Assembly (NCBI GenBank): GCA_963756545.1
Contig: CAVWNY010000007.1
Location: 124,001-188,000, forward strand
Source of the DNA: DATFDN01 sp963756545
GTDB lineage: Bacteria; Pseudomonadota; Alphaproteobacteria; Acetobacterales; Acetobacteraceae
Direction of reading: 5' to 3'
DNA: 64,000 bases
The translations under genes and the position numbers were made by a program. Shown in pieces: positions 1 to 8,213 of this stretch (positions are counted from its first letter, which is position 1; each line of letters begins with the position of its first letter). Under the pieces are notes generated by a model. The model was not told the DNA's origin and made no database searches. It was given only the letters and a program-made list of their open reading frames with translations.

Positions 1-799
1 ACAAGGCGACCAGGATCAGCGAAGTGACCGGGCCGACGACCGGGATCAACTCCAGGCAACCAATCACGATGGAGATGAGCGCCGCGCCGGGAAGGTGGAA
101 GATAATGCCGAAGCCGATATACGCGAGGATCGCGGTGTAGATCACGACGCAGATCAGGCCGACCACGTAACGGCGGAGCATCGGGACCAGCGTCGGAAGC
201 ACCGCCTCGATCGAATTCCGCCGCTCCGGCGGTACCAGCCAGAGCGTGCCGCCGGCGATACGCGGCCATGACACGAGGAAATAGGGAATCAGAACGAAGG
301 TGAGAATCACGGCGGCGATAGCGCCGGCACCGATCTCCGCCACGAGCGCGATCTGCGCCCCGCTGAGGAGGTTCGTCGCACCTTGGATCACGGTCTGCGT
401 GAGTTGTTGGGGCGTGTAGTGGGCGCCGAAAATGTCGATCCCGCTCGGCCCGGCCACTGCCTTAATGGCGGCCTGCATCATATCCGGTAGTTTTTTAAGC
501 GCGTTGCTGAGGTCATGGATGGCCTGCTCGCCGACCCAGTAGCCGCCGAAGCCGACCGCTCCGATGATCACGATGGTCAGGAGCATGGCCACCGGCCAGC
601 GATGGCCCCGCATCCGTGCCGCCGACCAGGCGATCACCGGGTCCAGAACGAAGCCGATCACCGCGGCGAAAACGAATGGGATGAGCGTGTAGCGCAGCTC
701 GTAGGCGAGCAGCAGCAGGATGATGCCGACGATCGCGATCGGCCAGCCGCCGACCTTGGATCGGCGCTCCGTCGTGCTGGACTGATTATCGCGCGGCAT
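1..799 (-). CDS. AI-2E family transporter (3' end outside window)
   Basis: Reading the minus strand from an ATG at 799 gives about 266 residues that run off the window edge. Hydrophobic segments lie near residues 18-35, 45-60 and 72-90, and more follow after a soluble loop. The last visible residues contain the motif LELIPVVGPV, typical of the pore region of the AI-2E/PerM (UPF0118) exporter family. An SD-like GAGG precedes the ATG. Members are inner-membrane proteins of about 350 residues implicated in autoinducer-2 or ion/proton-coupled export; the substrate here is unknown. It is the downstream neighbour of the YkoP-like gene on the same strand. Confidence 0.85.
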   Translation of the reverse strand, partial: MPRDNQSSTTERRSKVGGWPIAIVGIILLLLAYELRYTLIPFVFAAVIGFVLDPVIAWSAARMRGHRWPVAMLLTIVIIGAVGFGGYWVGEQAIHDLSNALKKLPDMMQAAIKAVAGPSGIDIFGAHYTPQQLTQTVIQGATNLLSGAQIALVAEIGAGAIAAVILTFVLIPYFLVSWPRIAGGTLWLVPPERRNSIEAVLPTLVPMLRRYVVGLICVVIYTAILAYIGFGIIFHLPGAALISIVIGCLELIPVVGPVTSLILVAL

Positions 800-857
800 T
801 CGCCTCAGCAGCGCCCGAACGCAGTCCGGGTTTGCCCACCGGGCGCGGAAAGCCGCA

Positions 858-1538
858 TTAGAGATACAGGGCGAGCAGCGCCTCGCGGGAAATCCACAGC
901 TCCGTGCGGTCGCGCCGAAAGCGTTGCCGCCGCAGCGCCGCCGGATTGAAGGCGCGCGTGAAGGCCCAGATCAGGAAATCCTCGCCCAGATCGTGCAGGC
1001 TCTCGGCAGGCGCGCCATCCTCGATCAGTTCGAAGCCGAAGCGCGCCGCCGCGCGGCGAATCTGGCAGCGGCCCTGTCGGCTGCCGAATGTCACGCAGGC
1101 GTGAACGCCGCGGATATTCTTCCATGCGGGATCGTGCTCCAGGTGCTGGGCCAGCGCCTGGAACGAACGACGCAGCCGCCGGCGCACGTCGATCGCCCAG
1201 CGCATATCGGGTCCTGACAGGCGGAAGCGGGGAATCTGCTCGTTCCAGATATGCAGCATCGCCACGGTCTCGCCAGCCGCGATCCGCGTCGCGTCGGAGA
1301 GGGTGACAGGGTGCGGCGCGGGCGCGAGGGCGAGGCGCAGCAGACAAGTCGGGTCGTCGGTGAACTCGCGCACGCCATACCACCGACGCAGCACGACATC
1401 TGCCGCGCAGACCAGCAGCGCCCAGAGCCGATCGCTCCGGCTCATCGGGCGCGGTCCGGATGCCACCACGGGTGGGTGCGTGGCGGCCGGCGCCGGCTGG
1501 GCTTGCGGATCGGCTGTGAACGAAACGGGGACGTCCAT
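858..1538 (-). CDS. YkoP-like domain protein, function unknown
   Basis: 226 residues from ATG. After a proline/alanine-rich N-terminus of about 35 residues comes a compact domain (residues 40-226). It has the pattern LWALLVCAADVVLRRWYGV, then a TLSDATRIAAGETVAMLHIWNE segment, close to the YkoP-type domain found in Bacillus and proteobacterial proteins of unknown function. No signal peptide or membrane segment is evident. It lies 58 bp upstream of the AI-2E-type transporter on the same strand, so co-transcription is likely. The family assignment is from memory of the conserved pattern and is moderate; no enzymatic residues can be named. Confidence 0.6.
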   Translation of the reverse strand: MDVPVSFTADPQAQPAPAATHPPVVASGPRPMSRSDRLWALLVCAADVVLRRWYGVREFTDDPTCLLRLALAPAPHPVTLSDATRIAAGETVAMLHIWNEQIPRFRLSGPDMRWAIDVRRRLRRSFQALAQHLEHDPAWKNIRGVHACVTFGSRQGRCQIRRAAARFGFELIEDGAPAESLHDLGEDFLIWAFTRAFNPAALRRQRFRRDRTELWISREALLALYL

Positions 1539-1655
1539 ACCCGCGAAACCCTACCGCACGCGGACCAAGGTGGGAAGCGGTACCCGGACGTGCAACGCTG
1601 GGCGTGAAGCGCAACTATTGTTCAGCACCGCGATTGCGCCGATGATGCCGTCGCG

Positions 1656-2318
1656 ATGACCGGCGCGAGTCTCGACTGCGTGAAGTGCCCGAGCCTGTGC
1701 TGCCGCATGGCGGGGTACGTGGAGGTGAGCCGCGCCGACATCAGGCGTCTCGCCCGCTTCCTCGGCGTGACCGTCCGCGCGTTCGAGGAACGCCACATCA
1801 TCGAGCGCACCCGCAAGGGGTCCAAACGCATCAAGGCGGGCCATGATGTCTGCCAATTCCTGACCGATGACCGGATGTGCGGCGTCTATGAGGCGCGGCC
1901 GCGGGACTGTCGTGGCTATGTGTGCTGGGATCAACCCGACGACACCGTCTATCAGTTCGCCCGGTTCTTCCAGACACCCCCGGCCGAACTGCGCGCGCAG
2001 GAGGGGGCGGAGCGGCCGCCCGCCGCAACCCGCTCGCCGCGCCCCCGTTCCTGGCCCGACCCCGCGGCCAGGAGCGCGACCATGGCGAAAGAGAGCGAGA
2101 AGACCCCCACCGATCGCTTCGGCGGCCCCGGCAGCAGCCACCAGGACGGCACCCAACCCGACGCGACCGACCAGCCCACCGGCCACAAAGGCGCCGGCGA
2201 ACACGCCGGCACCCCGCCGAAGCCGGGCGATCCGACGAATCCCGACCGCAGCCGCGTCTCCGGCGGGGGCGGGGAACGCGACCGGCGCCACACGCACGAT
2301 GCCGAGGAGCGATCTTAG
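1656..2318 (+). CDS. YkgJ-family cysteine-cluster protein with disordered tail
   Basis: 220 residues from ATG. The N-terminal about 115 residues carry the YkgJ (UPF0153) zinc- or iron-chelating cysteine cluster: CVKCPSLCC near residue 8, then DVCQFL, MCGVY and PRDCRGYVCW around residues 65-95. The remaining about 105 residues are low-complexity Pro/Gly/Asp/Arg sequence with no recognisable fold. The tail may be genuine. Alternatively a short downstream ORF may have been joined, because an internal ATG near 2082 begins a stretch (AKESEKTPTD) that looks like an independent small hydrophilic protein. The family may bind metals or Fe-S clusters; the cellular role is unknown. Confidence 0.75.
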   Translation: MTGASLDCVKCPSLCCRMAGYVEVSRADIRRLARFLGVTVRAFEERHIIERTRKGSKRIKAGHDVCQFLTDDRMCGVYEARPRDCRGYVCWDQPDDTVYQFARFFQTPPAELRAQEGAERPPAATRSPRPRSWPDPAARSATMAKESEKTPTDRFGGPGSSHQDGTQPDATDQPTGHKGAGEHAGTPPKPGDPTNPDRSRVSGGGGERDRRHTHDAEERS

Positions 2319-2401
2319 GCTGGTCGAATTGGCCGGATTGATCCGGCCAGTCAGCCGACCGGAACCAACGGACCGAGGTCCGACAGACGGGGGAAAACGA
2401 G

Positions 2402-3184
2402 ATGCTTGTCGAACTGAGCGGCCGCGCCGCGCTGATCACCGGCGCGAGCAAGGGGCTGGGCCTCGCGATGGCGACGGAGTTCGCCGCCTCGGGCGCCGAT
2501 GTGGCCATTCTCGCGCGCCGGCCCGAGGTGCTGGAGGAGGCGAAGGCCCAGATCGCGCGCACGGCGCGCGGACGGGTAACGACGGTCGCCTGCGACGTCT
2601 CCAAGGCCGCCGACTGCCGCGCCGGCTATGACGCCGCGCTCGGCGCGCTCGGCAAGGTCGATATCGTGGTGAACAACGCCGGCACCTCGCGCGCCATGCC
2701 GTTCGACCAGGTGACCGACGAGATCTGGCAGGAGGACCTCGACCTCAAGCTGTTCGCCGCGATCCGCCTCGCGCGGCTCGCGCTGCCGGGCATGAAGGAG
2801 CGGCGCTGGGGCCGGATCATCAACGTGCTGAACATCGGCGCCAAAGCACCCCGCGCCAATGGGGCGCCCACCTCCGTCTCCCGCGCCGCCGGGATGGCGC
2901 TGACCAAGGTGCTGGCCAGCGAATGCGCGCCGCACAACGTGCTGGTGAACGCGATGCTGGTGGGCCAGATCGTCTCCGATCAGTGGGTGCGCCGGCACGC
3001 AGTGCAAGCCGGCAATGCCCCGTTCGAGGACTACGTGGGCAAGCTCGGCGCGAACATCCCGCTGGGCCGCATGGGAAAGGCCGAGGAATTCGCCGCGATG
3101 GCCTGCTTTCTTTGCTCCGATCACGCCGGCTTCACCACCGGTACAGCGATCAACATGGATGGTGGGGCGTGCCCGGTGGTGTAG
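2402..3184 (+). CDS. SDR-family oxidoreductase lacking the classical catalytic triad
   Basis: 260 residues, a normal length for classical short-chain dehydrogenases. The Rossmann motif TGASKGLG (residues 13-20), NNAG (91-94) and a terminal INMDGG are present, so NAD(P) binding is likely. The usual Ser-Tyr-Lys triad is replaced: the aligned positions read N144, T157 and R161 in the segment TSVSRAAG. I recall this TSVSR variant from other proteobacterial SDRs, so it looks like a conserved subfamily rather than a mutation. It may not act as a normal ketoreductase. It sits 27 bp upstream of zwf on the same strand. Confidence 0.88.
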   Translation: MLVELSGRAALITGASKGLGLAMATEFAASGADVAILARRPEVLEEAKAQIARTARGRVTTVACDVSKAADCRAGYDAALGALGKVDIVVNNAGTSRAMPFDQVTDEIWQEDLDLKLFAAIRLARLALPGMKERRWGRIINVLNIGAKAPRANGAPTSVSRAAGMALTKVLASECAPHNVLVNAMLVGQIVSDQWVRRHAVQAGNAPFEDYVGKLGANIPLGRMGKAEEFAAMACFLCSDHAGFTTGTAINMDGGACPVV

Positions 3185-3211
3185 AAGCGCCCTGGTTTCC
3201 CTCACCGCGGA

Positions 3212-4699
3212 GTGCCGGTCGTGGCGGCGAAGATTATCCCCGTCTCCGAGTTCGACTGCGTGGTGTTCGGCGCCACCGGGGATCTCACCTTGCGCAAGCT
3301 GCTGCCGGCGCTCTACTGGCGGTTTCGCGACGGCCAGATGCCCGAGGGCTCGCGCGTTATCGGCGCCGCCCGCTCCGAGATGGATGCCGCCGCCTTCCGC
3401 CAGCGCGCCGCCGCCGCGCTGGAGGCCCATGTGGAGCCGGGCGCGCTCGACCTCGAGACGACGAGCCGCTTCCTCGCCCGCCTCGACTACGTGCAGGTGG
3501 ATGCGGTGCGGCCCGATGGCGGCTGGGAGGTGCTGCCCGCCCGGCTGGACCCGGCGCGCGTGCGGGTCTTCTATCTCGCCGTGGCGCCCGGCCTCTACGG
3601 CCCGATCTGCCGCAACATTGGCGCGCATGGCCTCGCCACCCCGCTCTCCCGCGTCGTGCTGGAAAAGCCGATCGGACACGATCTCGACTCCGCGCGCGCC
3701 ATCAACGACGAAGTGGGTCAGGTCTTCGACGAGTCGCAGACCTTCCGCATCGACCACTATCTCGGCAAGGAGACCGTGCAGAACCTGCTCGCGCTGCGCT
3801 TCGCCAATTCGATCTTCGAGCGGCTGTGGAACAGCGACGTCATCGACCACGTGCAGATCACGGTCGCCGAGACGGTCGGGCTGGAGGGGCGCGGCGGCTA
3901 CTATGCGCACGCGGGGGCGCTGCGCGACATGGTGCAGAACCACCTTCTGCAACTGCTCTGCCTGATGGCGATGGAAGCGCCGGTCTCGCTCGACGCCGAC
4001 CGGGTGCGCGACGAGAAGCTGAAGGTGCTCCGCGCGCTGCGCCCGCTGGACCCGCATGAGGTCGGCGCACTGACCGTGCGCGGGCAATACGCCGCCGGCG
4101 CCGTCGAGGGCCGCCCGGTGGCGGGCTACCTCGCCGATCTGGGCGGGCCCTCGGGCACGGAAACCTTCGTCGCGCTGAAGGCCGAGGTGCGGAGCTGGCG
4201 CTGGGCCAACGTGCCGTTTTACCTTCGCACCGGCAAGCGCCTGCCGCAGAAAGTCAGCGAGATCGTGGTGCAATACCGCGCGCTACCGTTCTCCATCTTT
4301 CCCTCGGCAGCCGCCGAGCTGGCGCCGAACCGCCTGGTGATCCGCCTCCAGCCGGAAGAAGGGATGCGGCTGGAGATGATGACGAAGGAGCCTGGGCCGG
4401 GCGGGATGCGGCTCAGCCCGACCGGGCTCGACATCAGCTTCGAGAAGACGTTCGGCCTGCGCTATCCGGATGCCTATGAGCGGCTGCTGATGGACACGGT
4501 GCGCGGCAACGCTACCTTGTTCATGCGCCGCGACGAGGTGGAAGCGGCCTGGGCCTGGGTGGAGCCGATCCTGGAAGCCTGGGCGTCACGCCCCGACCAG
4601 CCGCGCCCTTATCCCGCCGGAAGCTGGGGACCGACGGCGGCGATCGCCCTCATCGAGCGCGACGGGCGGACGTGGCATGAGAATGGCGGGGCGGGGTGA
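3212..4699 (+). CDS. zwf: Glucose-6-phosphate 1-dehydrogenase
   Basis: Oxidises glucose-6-phosphate to 6-phosphogluconolactone with NAD(P)+, the entry step of the oxidative pentose phosphate and Entner-Doudoroff routes, in the cytoplasm. The N-terminal dinucleotide fold has FGATGDLTLRKLLPALY (about residues 19-35). The G6PD active-site signature RIDHYLGKE with its conserved His/Lys is near residue 180. Length is 495 residues, typical for bacterial Zwf. The start is GTG at 3212 with an SD-like GCGGA upstream; an in-frame GTG at 3221 is the alternative. It directly follows the SDR gene. No edd/eda or pgl neighbours are present. Confidence 0.95.
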   Translation: MPVVAAKIIPVSEFDCVVFGATGDLTLRKLLPALYWRFRDGQMPEGSRVIGAARSEMDAAAFRQRAAAALEAHVEPGALDLETTSRFLARLDYVQVDAVRPDGGWEVLPARLDPARVRVFYLAVAPGLYGPICRNIGAHGLATPLSRVVLEKPIGHDLDSARAINDEVGQVFDESQTFRIDHYLGKETVQNLLALRFANSIFERLWNSDVIDHVQITVAETVGLEGRGGYYAHAGALRDMVQNHLLQLLCLMAMEAPVSLDADRVRDEKLKVLRALRPLDPHEVGALTVRGQYAAGAVEGRPVAGYLADLGGPSGTETFVALKAEVRSWRWANVPFYLRTGKRLPQKVSEIVVQYRALPFSIFPSAAAELAPNRLVIRLQPEEGMRLEMMTKEPGPGGMRLSPTGLDISFEKTFGLRYPDAYERLLMDTVRGNATLFMRRDEVEAAWAWVEPILEAWASRPDQPRPYPAGSWGPTAAIALIERDGRTWHENGGAG

Positions 4700-4772
4700 C
4701 AAGAAACGCTTTTACGTCGTAGGGTGCGCGGCGCCGGGATCGGCGCGCGGATCCTGCCAACAGCGCAAGACC

Positions 4773-6524
4773 TCAGCGCACCTCCCGATCCCTTCTCAGC
4801 ATGAAATCCCGCCCGACGAGTTGCATGCTGGCGGCGACGATCAGGATCGTTGCAGCCAGCAGAATGAACCCGAGCGCGGCGAGGTGCTCGAAGTTTCCCT
4901 GCTCGCTCATGTCGAGCAGGGTGACCGAGATGGTGCGGGTTCTCGGCCCGTACAAGAACATCGCGGTCGATAGCTCGCGAGTTGCGGGAATGAAGACCAG
5001 CATCCAGGCGCCTATCAGGCTGCGGCGCATCAGCGGCGCCAGCACGCGGCGCATCGCGAGCAGCCGGCCGCCGCCCAGGATGCGCACCGCGTCCTCCATC
5101 TCCGGATTGATGGCGCCCACCGCGGCGGTGGCGTTGGCGTATCCGATCGGCAGGAAGCGCGTGGCAAAGGCAAGGATCAGGATCAAGGGGGTGCCATACA
5201 GCGCCAGTGGCGGTGGGGCGTAGGCGGCGTAAAAGCCGATGGCCAGCACGATGCCCGGAATGACGAACGGCACCAGGCAGAGGAAGCTCAGAGCGCCCGA
5301 CATCGGCAGCAGCTTGCGTGCAACGATATAGGCGATGGCGAGTGACAGCACGATCACCAGTGATGCTGCGGCAGCGGCATAGACGAAGCTGTTGACCACC
5401 GCCTGGTCGGCGGTTTCGTGCACGAACAGAAGATACCGGAAATTGTCGAGCGTGAGGTTCGACCAGTGCCAGCCGCGTCCCCAGGCCCGCGCCAGCGCGG
5501 CTTGCGACAGCGCGCCATACGGCAGCAACACCGCGAGCGCCACCACGAGCCAGGCGTAGCCCAGCATCGGCCAGCGCCAACGCCCGAGCGCGATCAGCCG
5601 CCGCTCGCCGCCCTTGCCGGTGAGTGCCACGAAACCGCGACGCCGGGTCAGCGTGCGTTGCACGCCGAACATCGCCGCTGTGATGAGCAGCAGCGGCAGC
5701 GCATAGGCCGCGGCGACCTCGGCGCGGATCGGCGGGCTGAAGAACTCCCAGAGTTGCGTCGTCAGCACGTTGAATCCCGCGGGAATGGCGATCAGCGCGG
5801 GCGTCCCGAAAATGGCGATGGCCTCCAGGAAGGTGATGATGACGCCGCCGAGGATGGCCGGCAGCACCATCGGCAAGGTGATCCGCAGCATGGTCCGCAA
5901 GGTGCCGGCGCCGAGGATGTTGGCCGCGTCCTCCATCTCCGACGACACCAGATCGAGGGCGGCCGAGGTGAAGATGAACAGATAGGGAAACGAGTAGAGC
6001 GCGATGACGAAGGCGAGGCCGGCAAACGAGTAGATGTTGAACAGCCCGAAATGGGCGCCCGTCGCATCCCGCCACAGCCGGTTCAGCCAGCCGGCGTTGG
6101 GACCGGCGAGCAGCATCCAGCCGATGGCACCGAGATAGGCAGGGGTGACGAAGGCGCCGAGCACGGACAGGCGGAGCAATCCCTTGCCCGGCATGTCGGT
6201 TCGTGAGACCGCCCAGGCGAGCGGCACCGCAATGACAAGGCAGATCGCCGTGACCGCGACACCGAGTTCGAGCGAGTTCCACAGCGCGAGCCGGGTGCGC
6301 GGGCGGGCGAAGGCGGCAACATAATTATGCAGGGTGAAGGCGCCGCTGTCGGGGTCCGACAGACTGAGCTGCACAAGCTGCCAAAGCGGGTTCGCCACTA
6401 AAAACACCAGCAGCGCGGCGAGGATGATCCACACCACGATGGAGGCGTCGAAGCCGCGGATGCGGGCCTTGCCCCCGACCCTGACGCGCTCCCGGAACGG
6501 CAGAGCGAGTTGCACAGCCGTCAC
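4773..6524 (-). CDS. Iron(III)-type ABC transporter permease, two fused permease domains
   Basis: 583 residues with two copies of the binding-protein-dependent permease domain. The second half repeats the pattern of the first: EMEDAANILGAG and later EMEDAVRILGGG are the two EAA-type coupling-helix loops. This double architecture and size match FbpB/SfuB-type permeases for Fe(III), thiamine or putrescine-like substrates. The start is set by a GTG that overlaps the stop of the binding-protein gene by 4 bp (GTGA). An upstream extension of the frame is antisense noise. No ATP-binding subunit is encoded next to it. Confidence 0.9.
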   Translation of the reverse strand: MTAVQLALPFRERVRVGGKARIRGFDASIVVWIILAALLVFLVANPLWQLVQLSLSDPDSGAFTLHNYVAAFARPRTRLALWNSLELGVAVTAICLVIAVPLAWAVSRTDMPGKGLLRLSVLGAFVTPAYLGAIGWMLLAGPNAGWLNRLWRDATGAHFGLFNIYSFAGLAFVIALYSFPYLFIFTSAALDLVSSEMEDAANILGAGTLRTMLRITLPMVLPAILGGVIITFLEAIAIFGTPALIAIPAGFNVLTTQLWEFFSPPIRAEVAAAYALPLLLITAAMFGVQRTLTRRRGFVALTGKGGERRLIALGRWRWPMLGYAWLVVALAVLLPYGALSQAALARAWGRGWHWSNLTLDNFRYLLFVHETADQAVVNSFVYAAAAASLVIVLSLAIAYIVARKLLPMSGALSFLCLVPFVIPGIVLAIGFYAAYAPPPLALYGTPLILILAFATRFLPIGYANATAAVGAINPEMEDAVRILGGGRLLAMRRVLAPLMRRSLIGAWMLVFIPATRELSTAMFLYGPRTRTISVTLLDMSEQGNFEHLAALGFILLAATILIVAASMQLVGRDFMLRRDREVR

Positions 6525-7561
6525 GCGCCGAAGGTGTCGCGCCAATCGTCGATCACGGCCGGAACCTGTTTCGTCAACTCGGCCGTGGTCACGCGCAGCA
6601 GTTTCACCTGCGAAATCGGCTTCGCGCCCGGCTTCTCGGTGACGTCGTCGCGCACCGGCGTGACGCGCTTGTCGGCGCAGATCTGCGCGTACTGCTTGCT
6701 CAGCAGCCACTCCATGAACAGCCGCGCGGCGTTGGGATGCGGCGCGTTCGGCAGCACCGCGGAAGGACCGATGCACAGCACCGACCCGTCGGTCGGATAG
6801 ATGTGGCCGATCGGGTTGCCCTGGTCCTGGTTGAGCAGCGCGTTGGCAAGCGGACCAAGGCCAACATCGCGCTCCCCGCCGTTCAGCATGGTGAGCGGGT
6901 CGAGGCCGGAGCGGCCGATGAGCGGCTTGTTCTTAGCCAGCTTGTCGAAGTAGTCCCAGCCGTATAGGCGCTTCAGCGCCACCGCCCAGACCCCGACATA
7001 GCCGCTGAACGCGGGATGTCCGAACGCCGCGCGGCCGTTCCATTTCGGGTCGAGCAGGTCTGTCCAGGCCTGCGGCGCCTGCGCCGGCGTCACCCGCCTC
7101 GTATCATAGATAATCACCATCAGGGTGGAGGTGGTAGGATAGTAGTATCCGTCCTCGCCGAGGCCCTTGAAGGCGGGCGCGATTGCCGCGGCATTCTGCG
7201 GCACGAAGTGTGCGAGCGCCTGGCGCTTCATCAGCGCCGGCATGTGCGCGATGTCGGTCGTTCCGAACACGTCGCATTGCGGCGAGCGATTCTTGATGTC
7301 CTCCATCAGTCGCTGGTAGGCGACCTGGCCGGTGGTGCGGATCACATTGCAAGCGATGCCGGGATACTGCTTGGTGAAAGCACGGCCCATCTCCTGCGCG
7401 GTTTCCCCGTCCACCTGGGCGATGTACCAGGTGACCGAGCCCTCCTTGCGGGCTGCGGCGGCCAAGTCGGTGGTGTCAGCGCGGGCCGAGGGCAGCAACG
7501 ACGCGGCAGCGAGAGTGCCCGACCCGGCGGCGAATGCGCGTCGTGTTATGAGGCAAACCAT
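6521..7561 (-). CDS. ABC transporter substrate-binding protein, Fe(III)-type
   Basis: 346 residues with a likely Tat-type signal (TRRAFAAG followed by a hydrophobic stretch and cleavage near residue 28). The mature part resembles the family-1 extracellular binding proteins of the FbpA/AfuA group: KEGSVTWYIAQVDGE at the start, then DVFGTTDIAH and WTDLLDPKWNGRAAFG. It would deliver ferric iron or a similar ligand to the double permease encoded immediately downstream with a 4-bp overlap. The operon seems to hold only these two genes, so the ATPase must come from elsewhere. Substrate identity is inferred from family resemblance. Confidence 0.9.
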   Translation of the reverse strand: MVCLITRRAFAAGSGTLAAASLLPSARADTTDLAAAARKEGSVTWYIAQVDGETAQEMGRAFTKQYPGIACNVIRTTGQVAYQRLMEDIKNRSPQCDVFGTTDIAHMPALMKRQALAHFVPQNAAAIAPAFKGLGEDGYYYPTTSTLMVIIYDTRRVTPAQAPQAWTDLLDPKWNGRAAFGHPAFSGYVGVWAVALKRLYGWDYFDKLAKNKPLIGRSGLDPLTMLNGGERDVGLGPLANALLNQDQGNPIGHIYPTDGSVLCIGPSAVLPNAPHPNAARLFMEWLLSKQYAQICADKRVTPVRDDVTEKPGAKPISQVKLLRVTTAELTKQVPAVIDDWRDTFGA

Positions 7562-7977
7562 CGCGTTTCCTCCGGGGTCTCGGCTCCGCGGAAACGTAGG
7601 AGGAGTGTAGCCGGCCTGACAAGCCTCGGCGGCAGCGCACCAGGGTCATCCGGTTCTCTGACCGATAGCAACGTCGAGTGCGTGGCCGCGAAGACCGCGC
7701 GGACTTCCTGCGCTCGGAACGGAAGGCGCCGGGCAGCGGGGCGGCACCCGCTGCGAACGGCTCGATGCGCGAGTAGCCCCGGTTCTTCGCCAACTTCATC
7801 ATTGCGCCATCGGACGGCGGCCAGCACGGCGGGCACCGGCCGGCGGGCCCACCAAGGTCCTTGGCTCCAGTGATCGCGGCTTGTTCGCGCTGCGCGTTGC
7901 ACCTCCGGAGTGACACCGGCGGGTGCCAAGTTGCTGAATTCAGGATTTCCGGGGCTTGAGTGACCCAGCACCGCAAG
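7562..7977. other. Non-coding interval between transporter and tRNA genes
   Basis: About 416 bp with no ORF that looks like a protein on either strand; the open frames are GC-driven. The first part would hold the promoter of the binding-protein gene (minus strand). The last part is downstream of tRNA-Glu. I see no riboswitch-like conserved core or strong terminator hairpin. Confidence 0.5.
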
Positions 7978-8053
7978 TGGCGTCCCGTACGGGATTCGAA
8001 CCCGTGTTGCCAACGTGAAAGGCTGGAGTCCTGGGCCTCTAGACGAACGGGAC
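7978..8053 (-). tRNA. tRNA-Glu (anticodon UUC)
   Basis: The reverse strand folds as a cloverleaf. The acceptor stem GTCCCGT pairs with ACGGGAC. The anticodon loop CTTTCAC carries TTC on a 5-bp stem, the T-arm has GTTCGAATC, and an encoded CCA lies at 7978-7980. It is 76 nt including CCA, 24 bp downstream of tRNA-Phe on the same strand, so the two are probably one transcript. Confidence 0.95.
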
Positions 8054-8077
8054 GCGGCGGGGCGGAACGCGGGAGAG

Positions 8078-8153
8078 TGGTGCCCAGGGGCGGAATCGAA
8101 CCACCGACACTGCGATTTTCAGTCGCATGCTCTACCAACTGAGCTACCTGGGC
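8078..8153 (-). tRNA. tRNA-Phe (anticodon GAA)
   Basis: The reverse strand gives acceptor GCCCAGG pairing with CCTGGGC, a D-arm with TAGCTCAGTTGGTAGAGC, an anticodon stem-loop TGCGA-CTGAAAA-TCGCA with anticodon GAA, a T-arm with GGTTCGATTCC, and an encoded CCA at 8078-8080. Total 76 nt. It lies just upstream of tRNA-Glu. Confidence 0.96.
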
Positions 8154-8213
8154 AGCGGCCGCGTCGGCGCGGCAGGACGTAGCGCATGGGCGAACCCGGA
8201 TCAAGCGCCCGGA

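Noticed and set aside
2351..4273. 640-codon minus-strand frame over the SDR and zwf
   Set aside because: Antisense shadow; the plus-strand genes have clear motifs and normal lengths.
6525..6776. N-terminal extension of the double ABC permease
   Set aside because: Lies fully inside the binding-protein gene in another frame. GTG 6524 with 4-bp overlap explains the start.
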